Of a stretch of 64,000 bases of DNA, positions 17,992 to 26,333 are shown piece by piece. Each line of letters starts with the position of its first letter. Position 1 is the stretch's first letter. Below the pieces are notes generated by a model. That model saw only the letters and a program-made list of their open reading frames with translations. It ran no database searches and was not told the origin of the DNA. Source of the stretch: Bowdeniella nasicola (GTDB lineage: Bacteria; Actinomycetota; Actinomycetes; Actinomycetales; Actinomycetaceae); assembly GCF_900107735.1 (NCBI RefSeq), contig NZ_FNQV01000007.1:79700-143699 (forward strand), read 5' to 3'. The position numbers were made by a program, and so were the translations under genes.

Positions 17992-18095
17992 TGGTCGGCC
18001 TCCAGTTGGTAACGGATCTGTCGTTGTTTCATCGTCTCAGACATAGACTGCGATGTGTGAATGAGGATCCCACACGCGAAGCCGAGAGCGAGCAC
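17973..18095 (-). CDS. Possible 40-residue upstream ORF overlapping rsmI
   Basis: A GTG at 18095 has an ideal AGGAGG 7 nt upstream (18103-18108). It opens a 40-codon frame starting MLALGFACGILIHTSQSM and ending in a charged tail (MKQRQIRYQLEADQCERRS). It stops 19 nt inside rsmI, so it could couple translation into rsmI. The first half is hydrophobic, perhaps a short membrane segment. No homologue is recognised and the region lies upstream of the divergent mannosyltransferase, so it may be a chance frame. Confidence 0.3.
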   Translation of the reverse strand: MLALGFACGILIHTSQSMSETMKQRQIRYQLEADQCERRS

Positions 18096-18179
18096 AGCCA
18101 CTCCTCCTATGACGAAATTGGTGTGGCCGTCGGCGACGGTAAGCCAGTGCCAAGCAAATCCCAAGTGGCGAGCACTGCG

Positions 18180-19973
18180 ATGGCGACCGCGACGCACATC
18201 GCGCTCGATAAGCTCTCCACCGTTCGCGCGCGGGAGGCCTTCCTGCGAGATCGGCTCCGCCTGCCGCATCCCACGCCCACTCCCCCGATGCTGTGGTTCG
18301 GGCTCGCCGTCGTCACCATATTTGCCGCCGTTGCGCGGCTCTGGCGGCTCGGGCACCCGACGTCGCTCGTCTTCGATGAAACTTATTACGTCAAGGACGC
18401 CTACTCGCTGCTGCATCAGGGTTATGCGGGCACGTGGAACGAGAATCCGAACGACGCGTTTGCCGCCGGAGATACCTCCTACCTGCAAGAAAAGGCTGCC
18501 TTCGTCGTCCATCCCGACGTCGGCAAATGGCTGATTGCGATCGGGATCCGGCTCTTTGGGGTGGACTCCTCCTTCGGGTGGCGCATCACCGTCGCGATTG
18601 CCGGCATTATCTCGGTGTGGCTCATCGGGCGGATTGCGGCCCGGTTGTTCCGCTCGACGACGGTGGCGATCACCGCCGCGGCGCTGCTCGCCATGGATGG
18701 CATTCACATCGTCGAGACGCGCATCGCGCTGCTCGACGGCTTCCTCATGCTCTTTGCGCTCTTCGGGTTCTGGGCGCTGCTGCGCGATCGCGATGATTCG
18801 CGGGCGCGGCTCGCCAGGCGGATCGCCGAGGAACCCTCGCGGCTCAATGACCCGTGGGGTCCGGCGCTGTGGTGGCGGCCGTGGCTCGTCGTCGCCGGCG
18901 TGTTCCTCGGACTCGCGACGGGCGTGAAATGGTCCGGGCTGTACATGCTTGCGGCCGCGGGCCTGGCGGCGCTCGCGTGGGATATCGCGGCGCGGCGGGC
19001 CGTCGGGGCGCGATTGTGGATCGGCGCCGGTGTGTTTCGCGGCGGGCTACCGGCCTTCGTCAACCTCGTGCCGGTTGCGGGGCTCGTGTATCTCGCGTCG
19101 TGGTTTTCCTGGTTTGCCTCCTCGTCGGGCTACTACCGGACGTGGGCACAGGGGCTGCGCGATGGCGGCAATGACGTGCCGCGCGGCTGGCTACCGGATG
19201 TGCTGAACAACCTGTGGGAGTACCACGCGGCGATGTACCGCTTCCACGTCTCGCTGCACTCCGATCACACCTATCAGTCCAACCCGTTCGGGTGGCTGAT
19301 CCAGCTGCGGCCGACGTCATTTTTCTGGGAGACGAGCCCGGGGGCTAATTGCGGGCTGAGCTCGGGCGAGTGCGCGCAGGCGATTACGGCACTCGGCAAC
19401 CCCGCGATTTGGTGGCCGGCCGCGCTCGGGTTGCTCGTGGTGTTGTGGGCCGCGATCGCGCGTCGGGATTGGCGAGCGTGGGCGATTCTCGTCGGGTATT
19501 TCGGGCTGTACGTGCCGTGGTTGATCTTCTCCGATCGCACGATCTTCACCTTCTACACGATCGCCTTCGTGCCGTTCGTGTGCCTCACGTGGGTCTTCGC
19601 GCTCGGCTATCTCACCGGGCACGTGCGACATTTGCCGCCGCTGCCCTATGCGCGCGAGGACGGCACGATCGTGCAGCCGTGGGCGCCCGGCGTCATCACG
19701 CCGAGCTACGCGATTCCCGAGCTCGCGGGCCCCGTCGTGCTGGAGGAGATCGAGCGCGAGGAGGCCGCCGAAATCGATGGGATCGCGCCCGGTGAGCGGC
19801 CCTATGACGAGCCGCTGCCACGGCGATTGACGCGCTCGGCCCGAATCACCTGGGGCGTTGCCGTCGGCATCGTCGGCCTCGTGTTCGTCTTCTTCTACCC
19901 CATCTGGACGGCGATGGAAGTGCCGAAGTGGTTCTGGCGCGCGCACATGTGGCTCGGCTCGATGTGGATCTAG
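18180..19973 (+). CDS. Dolichyl/polyprenyl-phosphate-mannose--protein O-mannosyltransferase (PMT family)
   Basis: A 597-residue GT-C membrane enzyme that transfers mannose from polyprenyl-phosphate-mannose to Ser/Thr of exported proteins. The family DE motif is LVFDETYYVKDAYSLL near residue 65, followed by about ten helices. PMT C-terminal features include EYHAAMYRFHVSLHSDHTYQSNPFGWLIQLRPTSFFWE and PWLIFSDRTIFTFYTIAFVPF. I prefer ATG 18180. Longer frames to GTG 18060 or TTG 17991 exist, but they would overlap the rsmI promoter and encode unlikely sequence. Confidence 0.88.
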   Translation: MATATHIALDKLSTVRAREAFLRDRLRLPHPTPTPPMLWFGLAVVTIFAAVARLWRLGHPTSLVFDETYYVKDAYSLLHQGYAGTWNENPNDAFAAGDTSYLQEKAAFVVHPDVGKWLIAIGIRLFGVDSSFGWRITVAIAGIISVWLIGRIAARLFRSTTVAITAAALLAMDGIHIVETRIALLDGFLMLFALFGFWALLRDRDDSRARLARRIAEEPSRLNDPWGPALWWRPWLVVAGVFLGLATGVKWSGLYMLAAAGLAALAWDIAARRAVGARLWIGAGVFRGGLPAFVNLVPVAGLVYLASWFSWFASSSGYYRTWAQGLRDGGNDVPRGWLPDVLNNLWEYHAAMYRFHVSLHSDHTYQSNPFGWLIQLRPTSFFWETSPGANCGLSSGECAQAITALGNPAIWWPAALGLLVVLWAAIARRDWRAWAILVGYFGLYVPWLIFSDRTIFTFYTIAFVPFVCLTWVFALGYLTGHVRHLPPLPYAREDGTIVQPWAPGVITPSYAIPELAGPVVLEEIEREEAAEIDGIAPGERPYDEPLPRRLTRSARITWGVAVGIVGLVFVFFYPIWTAMEVPKWFWRAHMWLGSMWI

Positions 19974-20000
19974 CCGCTGTGGCAGGGGCGGGCTGGCGAC

Positions 20001-21269
20001 CTAACTGAGCTCGGAGCGGCGGCGGACGAGCTGAGCCGCGACGATGTGCGCGACAATGACGGCGAGGAGCGCGCCCGTGACGGTGACGGCATAGGCGGGC
20101 GTGTAGCCGCCGATGACCTCGCCGTTGATGGTGGCGGTGCGCCCCCAGTCGGCGAGGCGGCCGGCCGTCGAAGATCCGACGGCATAGCCCAGTCCCGTCA
20201 CTGAGGCGAGCATCGTCATGACGACGCCGAGGCGCGTCGGGGGCGTGACCGTTTCGACGACCGAGAAGTTCGTGATCATGAGCGGGGCGATGCCAAAGCC
20301 CATGATGGCTAGGACGAGCGTCAGCCAGCCGAGCGAGTGGACGAATAGCAGCGGGATCGACAGCACGAGCAGCGAGATGGAAAACACGCGGACTCGGCGG
20401 TCGAAGGTATAGGTGGCGGGGATCGCCGCGATTGTGATGCCGGCGACGACGGAACCGATGCCGAGCACGCCGTGCAGCAGCCCGGCCATGCCGTCCTGTC
20501 CGGCGGCGCGCGCGAGGACCGTCGTGCCGGTTTGGACCGATCCAAACATTGTGCCGACGAGGAATTGGCTCGCCATCATGAGGGCGGCAATCGTCGTGAT
20601 GGCGCTGCCGATGCGCAGGGCGTGCGTGCGCGAGCCGGCCACGAGGCGTGAGGTCGGGTGCAGCCCGAACCAGGTGCCGAAGACGATGACGAGGACGGCG
20701 GCCGTCGTGACGGCGAACTGCGCGTTGATGATGGCGGTGAGGATGCCGACCGTCGCGGGGCCAAGGACGAAGCTCGCTTCGTCTCCGGCGCCCTCCCAGG
20801 AGAACGCGGTGTTGAGGCGCTCGCGGTTGGGGCCGGACTCGTCGGAGACGAGTTCGCGCCAGCGGATGCGCGCGAGGGTGCCGATCTGGGGCAGGAAGAA
20901 GCCGGCGGCCGCGGCGGCGAGCGCGAGGATCGGCCAGGAAAGGCTCGCGTTCGTGAGGAACACGAGGGCGAGCAGGCCGAGGCCGGAGACGATCGACTGG
21001 ACGATGACGACGGGCTTTTGGCCGATGCGGTCGGTCAGGCCGCCAGCGATCGGGGAGCCGATGGCGTTAGCGACGGCGAGGGCGCCGGCACACGTGCCGC
21101 CGGCGGTGTAGGAATCTGTGGCCGCGGTGACCATGAGCAGCGTCCCCATTTGTGCCATGGCGAGCGGGACGCGACCAATGAAGGCGACGACAATAAACAC
21201 CCACCCGGATAGGGCGAACAGATCACGGTAGGCCGCGGCCAGCGAGCGAGCCTGGGCACGCGCTGACAT
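20001..21269 (-). CDS. MFS transporter
   Basis: A 422-residue membrane protein with about twelve helices. Motif A-like GGLTDRIGQKPVVIV lies between helices 2 and 3, and a long cytoplasmic loop separates two six-helix halves. It resembles drug/metabolite exporters, but substrate cannot be read. ATG 21269 has GGAGG 8 nt upstream, preferred to ATG 21323. Repeat element A lies about 125 bp upstream in the same relative orientation. Confidence 0.82.
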   Translation of the reverse strand: MSARAQARSLAAAYRDLFALSGWVFIVVAFIGRVPLAMAQMGTLLMVTAATDSYTAGGTCAGALAVANAIGSPIAGGLTDRIGQKPVVIVQSIVSGLGLLALVFLTNASLSWPILALAAAAAGFFLPQIGTLARIRWRELVSDESGPNRERLNTAFSWEGAGDEASFVLGPATVGILTAIINAQFAVTTAAVLVIVFGTWFGLHPTSRLVAGSRTHALRIGSAITTIAALMMASQFLVGTMFGSVQTGTTVLARAAGQDGMAGLLHGVLGIGSVVAGITIAAIPATYTFDRRVRVFSISLLVLSIPLLFVHSLGWLTLVLAIMGFGIAPLMITNFSVVETVTPPTRLGVVMTMLASVTGLGYAVGSSTAGRLADWGRTATINGEVIGGYTPAYAVTVTGALLAVIVAHIVAAQLVRRRSELS

Positions 21270-21393
21270 AGCGGAGACCTCCAACGTGGTGAGTGCGGGC
21301 AACGGCCCGCAAGAGCCGTCCAATCATGCCGCGCGGGCGCGCCCGGATGCAAGCGGATGTGAGGAACAAACTGCCAGGTGGCTCCCCTGGCGC

Positions 21394-21596
21394 TTTCAGG
21401 TTCCTTTCAGGTAGGCCCGTCATTGTTATAGACATCAGGCCAGATGAGACATGGCATTGGCCTGAATCGCATGGATAGGCCGTCTGACTGAGGGGAAAGA
21501 CGACCGGGACGCGATTCCGCTTCACTCCGCGGATCCCGTCCAGACTGGTGAATGACGCCCCGACCTGCCTCCCTGGGTCGGGGCGTCAGCCATGTT
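21394..21596 (-). repeat. Structured intergenic repeat, copy A (upstream of the MFS gene)
   Basis: A ~203-bp element read on the minus strand. In order: CATGG; GC hairpin GACGCCCCGACC/GGTCGGGGCGTC (21554-21587); TCACCAGTCTG; a second hairpin; a 39-bp block (21467-21505) identical in all copies, holding an 8-bp stem GGTCGTCT/AGACGGCC; a third stem TCAGGCCA/TGGCCTGA; and tandem ACCTGAAAGGA/ACCTGAAA repeats. The stems differ in sequence from copies B and C but still pair. It fills most of the ~400-bp gap between the MFS gene and the divergent DUF6882-like gene. No known RNA family is recognised. Confidence 0.8.
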
Positions 21597-21661
21597 CGGC
21601 GATCGCTGCGGCGCGGCGCGGATCCCGCCGCGGGTGCGCTGCACGCTGGGGCCGGCAGCTC

Positions 21662-21667
21662 TAGACT
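21662..21667 (+). promoter_or_regulatory. -10 box of the DUF6882-like gene
   Basis: TAGACT lies 6 nt before ATG 21674, so a leaderless transcript is likely. Confidence 0.4.
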
Positions 21668-21673
21668 TCAGAT

Positions 21674-22870
21674 ATGGCTTATGAACTATCGGAGCTCGTC
21701 AATCGCGCGGCGTTCATGTCCACCGAGGCGCAGATCGTCTTGGAGGATCTCGTCGAGGATCTGCCGTGGCAGGCAGAGCTCGGCTCGGACAATCCGAGCC
21801 TGACGTGGGGCGAGGGCGATGATGCCATCGTGACGCGTCCCTCCCTGCTCGGCACGGTTGCTGTCCAGGAGATGACGTGGCACTGGGCGTGGGACAACAT
21901 CAACGGGTTTCCTGCGGCCGTCGTGCGGCGGGCCGAAGAAGTTAAGGCGCGCGCGGATGGCACGCACGCGCTGACCGAGGTCGAACTGCCGATTGAGGCC
22001 AACCGGAACTTGCCGCTGGAGCTGACGCTCGCGGCGAAGGCCCTGACGGGCGTGTGGACGCACTATGCAGCCTCAGCGGGCCCCGGCACGGACGTGTGGT
22101 TCCTGCTGGAAAGCCCGAAGCTGGAGCTCGGTGAGCCCTCGGTGGCGTGCATCGGGCGAGTGATCGCGCAGGCGCTGATGTCGATCACGGTCTCCGATCA
22201 TCGGGCGGCCCTGCTGGAGTACGCCAAGCTGCGCGGGATCTCGCACCGCGAGGGCGAAGATACCGTGACGCTGCTGGCGGCCGATGGTAGCGCGACCGTC
22301 GTGTTTTCTGCGGGGCGGATCGTCAACATTGAAGCGACGAGCCGCACCGACGACGAGGCGGAGCCGGCACGCGAGGTGCCGCCGATGGCGAGCGCCGTCG
22401 ACGACGCACCCGCGGTTTCCGAACCTGTCGCGCCGCATGTTCCCGCTGAGACGGAGGTACCTGCCGAGACGGAGGGGCCTGTCGAGCCGAAGAGGCCCGT
22501 CGAGGCGAGCGAGGATCGCGCGGCGGAGGTCTCCGGACTGGAGGTCGCGCCCGAGGAGCAGGTGGCTGAGGAGCGTAAGAACGTGGAGGTCGTCGGAGCC
22601 GAGGTCTTTGAGGAGGATGCCGAGGTTGCCGAGTCGGCGGCGCCGGCGGATTCCTCGCTCGAGCGTTGCCCGGAGGAGGAACGAGTGGCCGAGGCGCAAT
22701 CGCACGCCGCGCGCGAGGCAGACCGCCAGGACGTCGAAGAGCCTGCCGAGCGCCTGGCGCCCGAAGCGCCCGTGCGCGAGGAGCCGGTCCGCGAGGATCG
22801 GGTGCGCGAAGAGGAGGACAAGCCCGAAAAGAAGAAGGGCTTCTTCTCCCGCCTCTTTGGTGGTCGCTAG
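21674..22870 (+). CDS. DUF6882-like protein with long acidic repetitive tail
   Basis: A 398-residue, apparently cytoplasmic protein. Residues 1-215 form a compact domain (QAELGSDNPSLTWGEGDDAIVTRPSLLGTVAVQEMTWHWAWDN), resembling actinobacterial DUF6882 proteins with their Trp-rich TWxWAW segment. Residues ~230-380 are a Glu/Val/Ala/Pro-rich low-complexity tail with PAETE-type repeats. The C-terminus turns basic and aromatic: KKKGFFSRLFGGR, which looks like an amphipathic membrane-binding or docking helix. Function unknown. A strong terminator follows 26 bp after the stop. Confidence 0.65.
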   Translation: MAYELSELVNRAAFMSTEAQIVLEDLVEDLPWQAELGSDNPSLTWGEGDDAIVTRPSLLGTVAVQEMTWHWAWDNINGFPAAVVRRAEEVKARADGTHALTEVELPIEANRNLPLELTLAAKALTGVWTHYAASAGPGTDVWFLLESPKLELGEPSVACIGRVIAQALMSITVSDHRAALLEYAKLRGISHREGEDTVTLLAADGSATVVFSAGRIVNIEATSRTDDEAEPAREVPPMASAVDDAPAVSEPVAPHVPAETEVPAETEGPVEPKRPVEASEDRAAEVSGLEVAPEEQVAEERKNVEVVGAEVFEEDAEVAESAAPADSSLERCPEEERVAEAQSHAAREADRQDVEEPAERLAPEAPVREEPVREDRVREEEDKPEKKKGFFSRLFGGR

Positions 22871-22895
22871 GGAGTAACTGCTGCCAGGAGACACG

Positions 22896-22926
22896 ACAGC
22901 GCGCCGGGATTTTCCCGGCGCGCTGT
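22896..22926 (+). terminator. Terminator between the DUF6882-like and 50-aa genes
   Basis: 14-bp perfect stem ACAGCGCGCCGGGA / TCCCGGCGCGCTGT with a TTT loop, followed by TGTC. Located between convergent genes and usable by both. Confidence 0.75.
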
Positions 22927-22944
22927 TGTCGTCTTCAGCGAGGA

Positions 22945-23097
22945 TTAGCCGCGGAAGATGCGGGCGGCCGCCTGCCGTGCACGATCCTTCGTGCGCTTCG
23001 TCTTCAGCGAAGACGGAGCCTCGCGAGTCGCGCTGTAGGCGGGGTGGCCCGTCGGCTTCAATGTGTTGAACAGGAATTCGTTCACTTTCTTGATCAC
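22945..23097 (-). CDS. Small basic protein, 50 residues
   Basis: GTG 23097 is preceded by AGGAGG at 23104-23109 (6-nt spacing), one of the best ribosome-binding sites in the window. It encodes MIKKVNEFLFNTLKPTGHPA followed by a Lys/Arg-rich helix (KTKRTKDRARQAAARIFRG). There is no signal peptide and no Cys. The strong RBS, coherent amphipathic composition, a shared terminator and a palindromic operator upstream all support a real gene. Function unknown; nucleic-acid or ribosome binding would suit the charge. Confidence 0.6.
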   Translation of the reverse strand: MIKKVNEFLFNTLKPTGHPAYSATREAPSSLKTKRTKDRARQAAARIFRG

Positions 23098-23137
23098 GTG
23101 TGCCCTCCTTACAGCCTGTGGTCGAACTTTGTGCCGT

Positions 23138-23157
23138 ATATCTTAACATCAAGATAT
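23138..23157. promoter_or_regulatory. Candidate MarR-type operator between the 50-aa gene and topoisomerase IB
   Basis: ATATCTT-AACATC-AAGATAT is a perfect 7-bp-arm palindrome about 30-50 bp from the 50-aa gene start. It sits in a divergent promoter region. On the minus strand it contains TCTTGAT, the same half-site as the palindrome before marR at 2804. It is AT-rich and stands out from its GC-rich surroundings. Confidence 0.5.
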
Positions 23158-23248
23158 TGCCGCATCAATGACTGGCGGCGGCATGTCGTACGTTGGGCGC
23201 GCGCATCGCGCCGCGCGCTGTCATGCTGGCGTCTATGGAGCAACGCGC

Positions 23249-24205
23249 ATGACGGTTCGACGGGTTGAGCAGGGCTCAGGCGGCTTCACGCGCCGTCGCG
23301 CCGGCAAGGGATTCACCTATTGGGGCGCCAACGGCAAGCGCGTGACCAACGACAAGCAGCTGCAGCGGATCAAAGACCTCGTCATTCCCCCGGCCTGGGA
23401 CGACGTGTGGATTGCCGCGAGCGCCGATGACCATATCCAGGCGACCGGTGTCGACGATGCGGGCCGGCTCCAATACATCTACCACCCCGAGTGGCGCGCC
23501 CAGCAAGACGATGAAAAGTTCATCCGATCCCTCGCCTTCGCCGAGGCACTGCCCTCGGTGCGACGCCGCGTGACGAAGGATTTGAAAGGCAGCGATGAGC
23601 GTGCCCGGGCGCTCGCTGCGGCCGTGCGGATGATCGACACGATGGGGCTGCGAGTCGGCGGCAGCCAGTACGCGAAAGAGAATGAGTCCTTTGGCGCCTC
23701 GACCTTGCAGCGCCGCCACGTCGAGGTGACCAAGTCGATCGTGCATCTGACGTTTCGGGGTAAGTCGGGCGGCGAGTGGGATGTGCGGGTGAAGGATGCG
23801 GCCCTCGCGGAGTTCTTTGACTCGCGGCCCAAGACTCCGCGCTCGGCTCTGGCGGTGTGTTGGCCGGAGCAGCAGGGCCGGCGCCGGACCTGGCACGGGG
23901 TGAGCGCGGCGGACATCAACGCCTATTTGGCGGAGGCCTCGGGCGGGCATTTCACGGCGAAGGATTTTCGCACCTGGCAGGGCACCGTCGTCGCGGCGCA
24001 GGCCCTGTCGCGCGCGGCCAAGGCCGGCGATACCTCCCCCGAGGCCGTGACGGCGGCGATCAAGACGACGGCCGAGTGGCTGCACAATACGCCGGCGATC
24101 GCGCGCGATTCCTATATCAACCCGCGGGTGATCGAGCTGTTCGAAAAGGGCACGGTCATCTCCGGTAAGGCGACGGACGCGAAGGTGCGTGCGCTGCTGA
24201 CCTAG
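23249..24205 (+). CDS. DNA topoisomerase IB (eukaryotic-like, bacterial form)
   Basis: A 318-residue type IB topoisomerase that relaxes supercoils through a 3'-phosphotyrosine. The N-terminal clamp domain has GKGFTYWGANGKRV and IKDLVIPPAWDDVWI. The catalytic domain has RVGGSQYAKENESFGASTLQRRHVEV, FRGKSGGEWDV, the HFTAKDFRTWQGT motif with the active-site Arg/His set, and ARDSYINPRVIELF with the nucleophilic Tyr. ATG 23249 is chosen; the longer frame to 23168 adds unlikely sequence over the promoter. The 3' end overlaps the convergent EamA gene by 4 bp. Confidence 0.9.
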   Translation: MTVRRVEQGSGGFTRRRAGKGFTYWGANGKRVTNDKQLQRIKDLVIPPAWDDVWIAASADDHIQATGVDDAGRLQYIYHPEWRAQQDDEKFIRSLAFAEALPSVRRRVTKDLKGSDERARALAAAVRMIDTMGLRVGGSQYAKENESFGASTLQRRHVEVTKSIVHLTFRGKSGGEWDVRVKDAALAEFFDSRPKTPRSALAVCWPEQQGRRRTWHGVSAADINAYLAEASGGHFTAKDFRTWQGTVVAAQALSRAAKAGDTSPEAVTAAIKTTAEWLHNTPAIARDSYINPRVIELFEKGTVISGKATDAKVRALLT

Positions 24206-25110
24206 GCTTCGTCGCTCTCCGGCCACGCGATGGGCGTGGGCGACACATCGCGGGCGGCGAAGCGCTGCGAGCCGATTCCGGCGGCGACGACGAGCACGAT
24301 GCCAAGGACCTGGATGGGCAGCGGCACTTGGGCTAAGACGATCGCGCCGATGATGATGCTCATGGCGGGCTCGAGCGCCATGAGCGTTCCGAAGGCTGCG
24401 GGGGCCATGGCGCGCAGCGCGACGATTTCGAACGCGAGCGGGATGACCGGCATGAGGAGTGCGAGCCCGAGCGCCGTCGCGATGACCGGAACCGACAGGT
24501 GAGGGATCGCCTCGGGTAGCCCGATCGGTGCGTAGGCGATGGCCGCAATGGGGATCGTGTAGGCGAGGGCGCTGATGCCGGAGAAGCGGTCGCCGGCGCG
24601 CTGGGTGAGGATGATGTAAAATGCCCACGCGGTGCCCGAGCCGAGGGCAAACAGGATGCCGATGAGGTCGACGTCGCCGATCCAGGGCCGGGTCAGCAGC
24701 ACGACGCCGATCATGGCGAGGGCGGGATAGGCAAGGGCGCGCCGCGATGTGCTCGTGACGGCGGCAAGGACGAGCGGGCCGAGGAATTCCAGGGCGACGG
24801 CGGTGCCGAGCGGGATGCGCTGGATCGCGACGAAAAAGAGGAAGGTCAGCGAGCCCGTCGTGACGCCGAGGGCGGTGACGAGGCCGGCGTCGCGAAGGGT
24901 GAGGCCGCGGATCTTCGGGCGAGCGATGAGCAGGATGAGGACGGCCCCGGCGGCGACGCGCAGCCAGGCGGCGCCGCGCGGACCGACGTCCTCGATCAAT
25001 CCGACGGCGAAGGCGCCCGAGAGTTGGACGGAGAGCATCGCGAGGACAGCAAGGAGCCAGGGCGGCACTGCGGCTGCCCTGGCTCGCTGCTTTTCGCGCC
25101 AAAGACTCAC
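24202..25110 (-). CDS. EamA/DMT-family transporter (RhtA-like)
   Basis: A 302-residue membrane protein with ten predicted helices arranged as two EamA repeats. Features are FLFFVAIQRIPLGTAVALEFLGPLVLA in repeat 1 and AFGTLMALEPAMSIIIGAIVLAQ in repeat 2. RhtA-like members export threonine/homoserine or other small metabolites; the substrate is not determinable. It is divergent from the AlaX-like gene, with repeat copy B between them. Confidence 0.85.
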   Translation of the reverse strand: MSLWREKQRARAAAVPPWLLAVLAMLSVQLSGAFAVGLIEDVGPRGAAWLRVAAGAVLILLIARPKIRGLTLRDAGLVTALGVTTGSLTFLFFVAIQRIPLGTAVALEFLGPLVLAAVTSTSRRALAYPALAMIGVVLLTRPWIGDVDLIGILFALGSGTAWAFYIILTQRAGDRFSGISALAYTIPIAAIAYAPIGLPEAIPHLSVPVIATALGLALLMPVIPLAFEIVALRAMAPAAFGTLMALEPAMSIIIGAIVLAQVPLPIQVLGIVLVVAAGIGSQRFAARDVSPTPIAWPESDEA

Positions 25111-25193
25111 GTTGCAAGGCTATGCCCGCGCGCGAGTGGAGCAAAAAAGTTCATAGCGGGCGGCCGTATGAATCGCCCCACCCCACAGCGCGG

Positions 25194-25397
25194 ACATGGG
25201 CGAGCGCCCCGACCCAGGGAGGAGGATCGGGGCGCTCTCACCAGTTAAGGACGGATCCCCGGAGTGGAGTGGGATCTCGTCCTGGTCGTCTTTCCCCTCA
25301 GTCAGACGGCCTATCCATGCGAGAGAGGCGATGCCATGTCATCATCGGCTCCCTCATGTCTTCGAGTATGGGGCGCGGACCTGAAAGAAGCCTGAGA
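25194..25397 (+). repeat. Structured intergenic repeat, copy B (upstream of the AlaX-like gene)
   Basis: A ~204-bp element in the ~340-bp gap between the EamA and AlaX-like genes. GC hairpin AGCGCCCCGA/TCGGGGCGCT (25203-25236). TCACCAGTT. Second hairpin GGACG-GATCC../..GGATCTCGTCC. The invariant 39-bp block is at 25284-25322. Weaker third stem. Then ACCTGAAAGAAGCCTGAGA ending at 25397. A TAGCCT -10 box for the AlaX-like gene (25439-25444) lies outside the element, on its downstream side. Confidence 0.8.
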
Positions 25398-25451
25398 CGC
25401 GCGCTAGAAGTCGCTGTGATGAGGCGATGCGCGGCGGGTAGCCTCATTGGT

Positions 25452-26324
25452 ATGACGCTGCCGACACGCGACACCACAGTGACGTACCCCGCCGGTGAGA
25501 CCTCCGGCGCCTCGACGATTGCCCATATTGAGGAGCGCGGGGACGGTAGCGTCGCCGTCATTCTTGACACGACGTGCGCGCACCCCGTCGATCCGTCCTG
25601 GCCGGATCAGGGCGCGGACCGGGGGACGTTGACGATCGGCGGTGAGGCTCGTGAGCTGCGGGACGTCCTCGTCGGCGCGATCCACGAGGGCATGCTCTAT
25701 CTCGGTAACGAGGTGCCGGTGCGCACGGGCACCGAGGGCTGGGTGTTTGTCGTCGCGCATGTCATCGACGGGCCGGCCCCGGAGCTGGGTGCCGAGGCGC
25801 TCGTTGAGGTGGATGCCGCCTACCGGTTCTCGCTGAGCGCCGCGCACACAGCCTGCCACCTGGCTGCGCTCGCCCTGGATGAGGCGCTCGCGGAGTTCTG
25901 GACAAAGTCTGCGCCGCTCGATGCGCTCGGCAGTCCGGCCTTCGATCGGCTCGCGATCCAGTCCTCTCGCATCGCCCCGTTGGTATCGGAGGATACCTAT
26001 CGGCTCGGTAAGTCGCTGCGGAAGAAGGGCTTGCCGGCGAGCGCCTTCGACGATCCGGACACAATTGCGGAACACGTCAATGAGCGGCTCGCGCAATGGC
26101 TCGCCTCGGGCGCCGGGGTGCGGATCGAGGCGGACGGCGGCGATCTGTCGGGGAGACGGCATTGGGTGTGCGACCTGCCCGAGGGAGACGTGAGCCTGCC
26201 CTGTGGCGGCACGCACGTGACGTCGCTGTCCCAGCTGAGTGCGGCCGTCGTGGATTTTGGAGTCTCAGGCGAGGGAAATACTCGCGAGGTCCTCATGACG
26301 ACGAGGGTTACCGTCGTCGAGTAA
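25452..26324 (+). CDS. AlaX-like metal-dependent (alanyl-)tRNA editing protein
   Basis: A 290-residue protein related to the editing domain of AlaRS. The zinc-binding HTACH (HxxxH) motif lies in AAHTACHLAAL near residue 134, and the second motif CGGTHV (CxxxH) is near residue 256. N-terminal segments (VDPSWPDQGADRGTLTI) match the AlaX OB-like region. Such proteins hydrolyse mischarged Ser/Gly-tRNA-Ala. ATG 25452 is preferred over upstream in-frame codons. TAGCCT 7 nt before it suggests a leaderless mRNA. Confidence 0.75.
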   Translation: MTLPTRDTTVTYPAGETSGASTIAHIEERGDGSVAVILDTTCAHPVDPSWPDQGADRGTLTIGGEARELRDVLVGAIHEGMLYLGNEVPVRTGTEGWVFVVAHVIDGPAPELGAEALVEVDAAYRFSLSAAHTACHLAALALDEALAEFWTKSAPLDALGSPAFDRLAIQSSRIAPLVSEDTYRLGKSLRKKGLPASAFDDPDTIAEHVNERLAQWLASGAGVRIEADGGDLSGRRHWVCDLPEGDVSLPCGGTHVTSLSQLSAAVVDFGVSGEGNTREVLMTTRVTVVE

Positions 26325-26333
26325 AGAGCGCGG

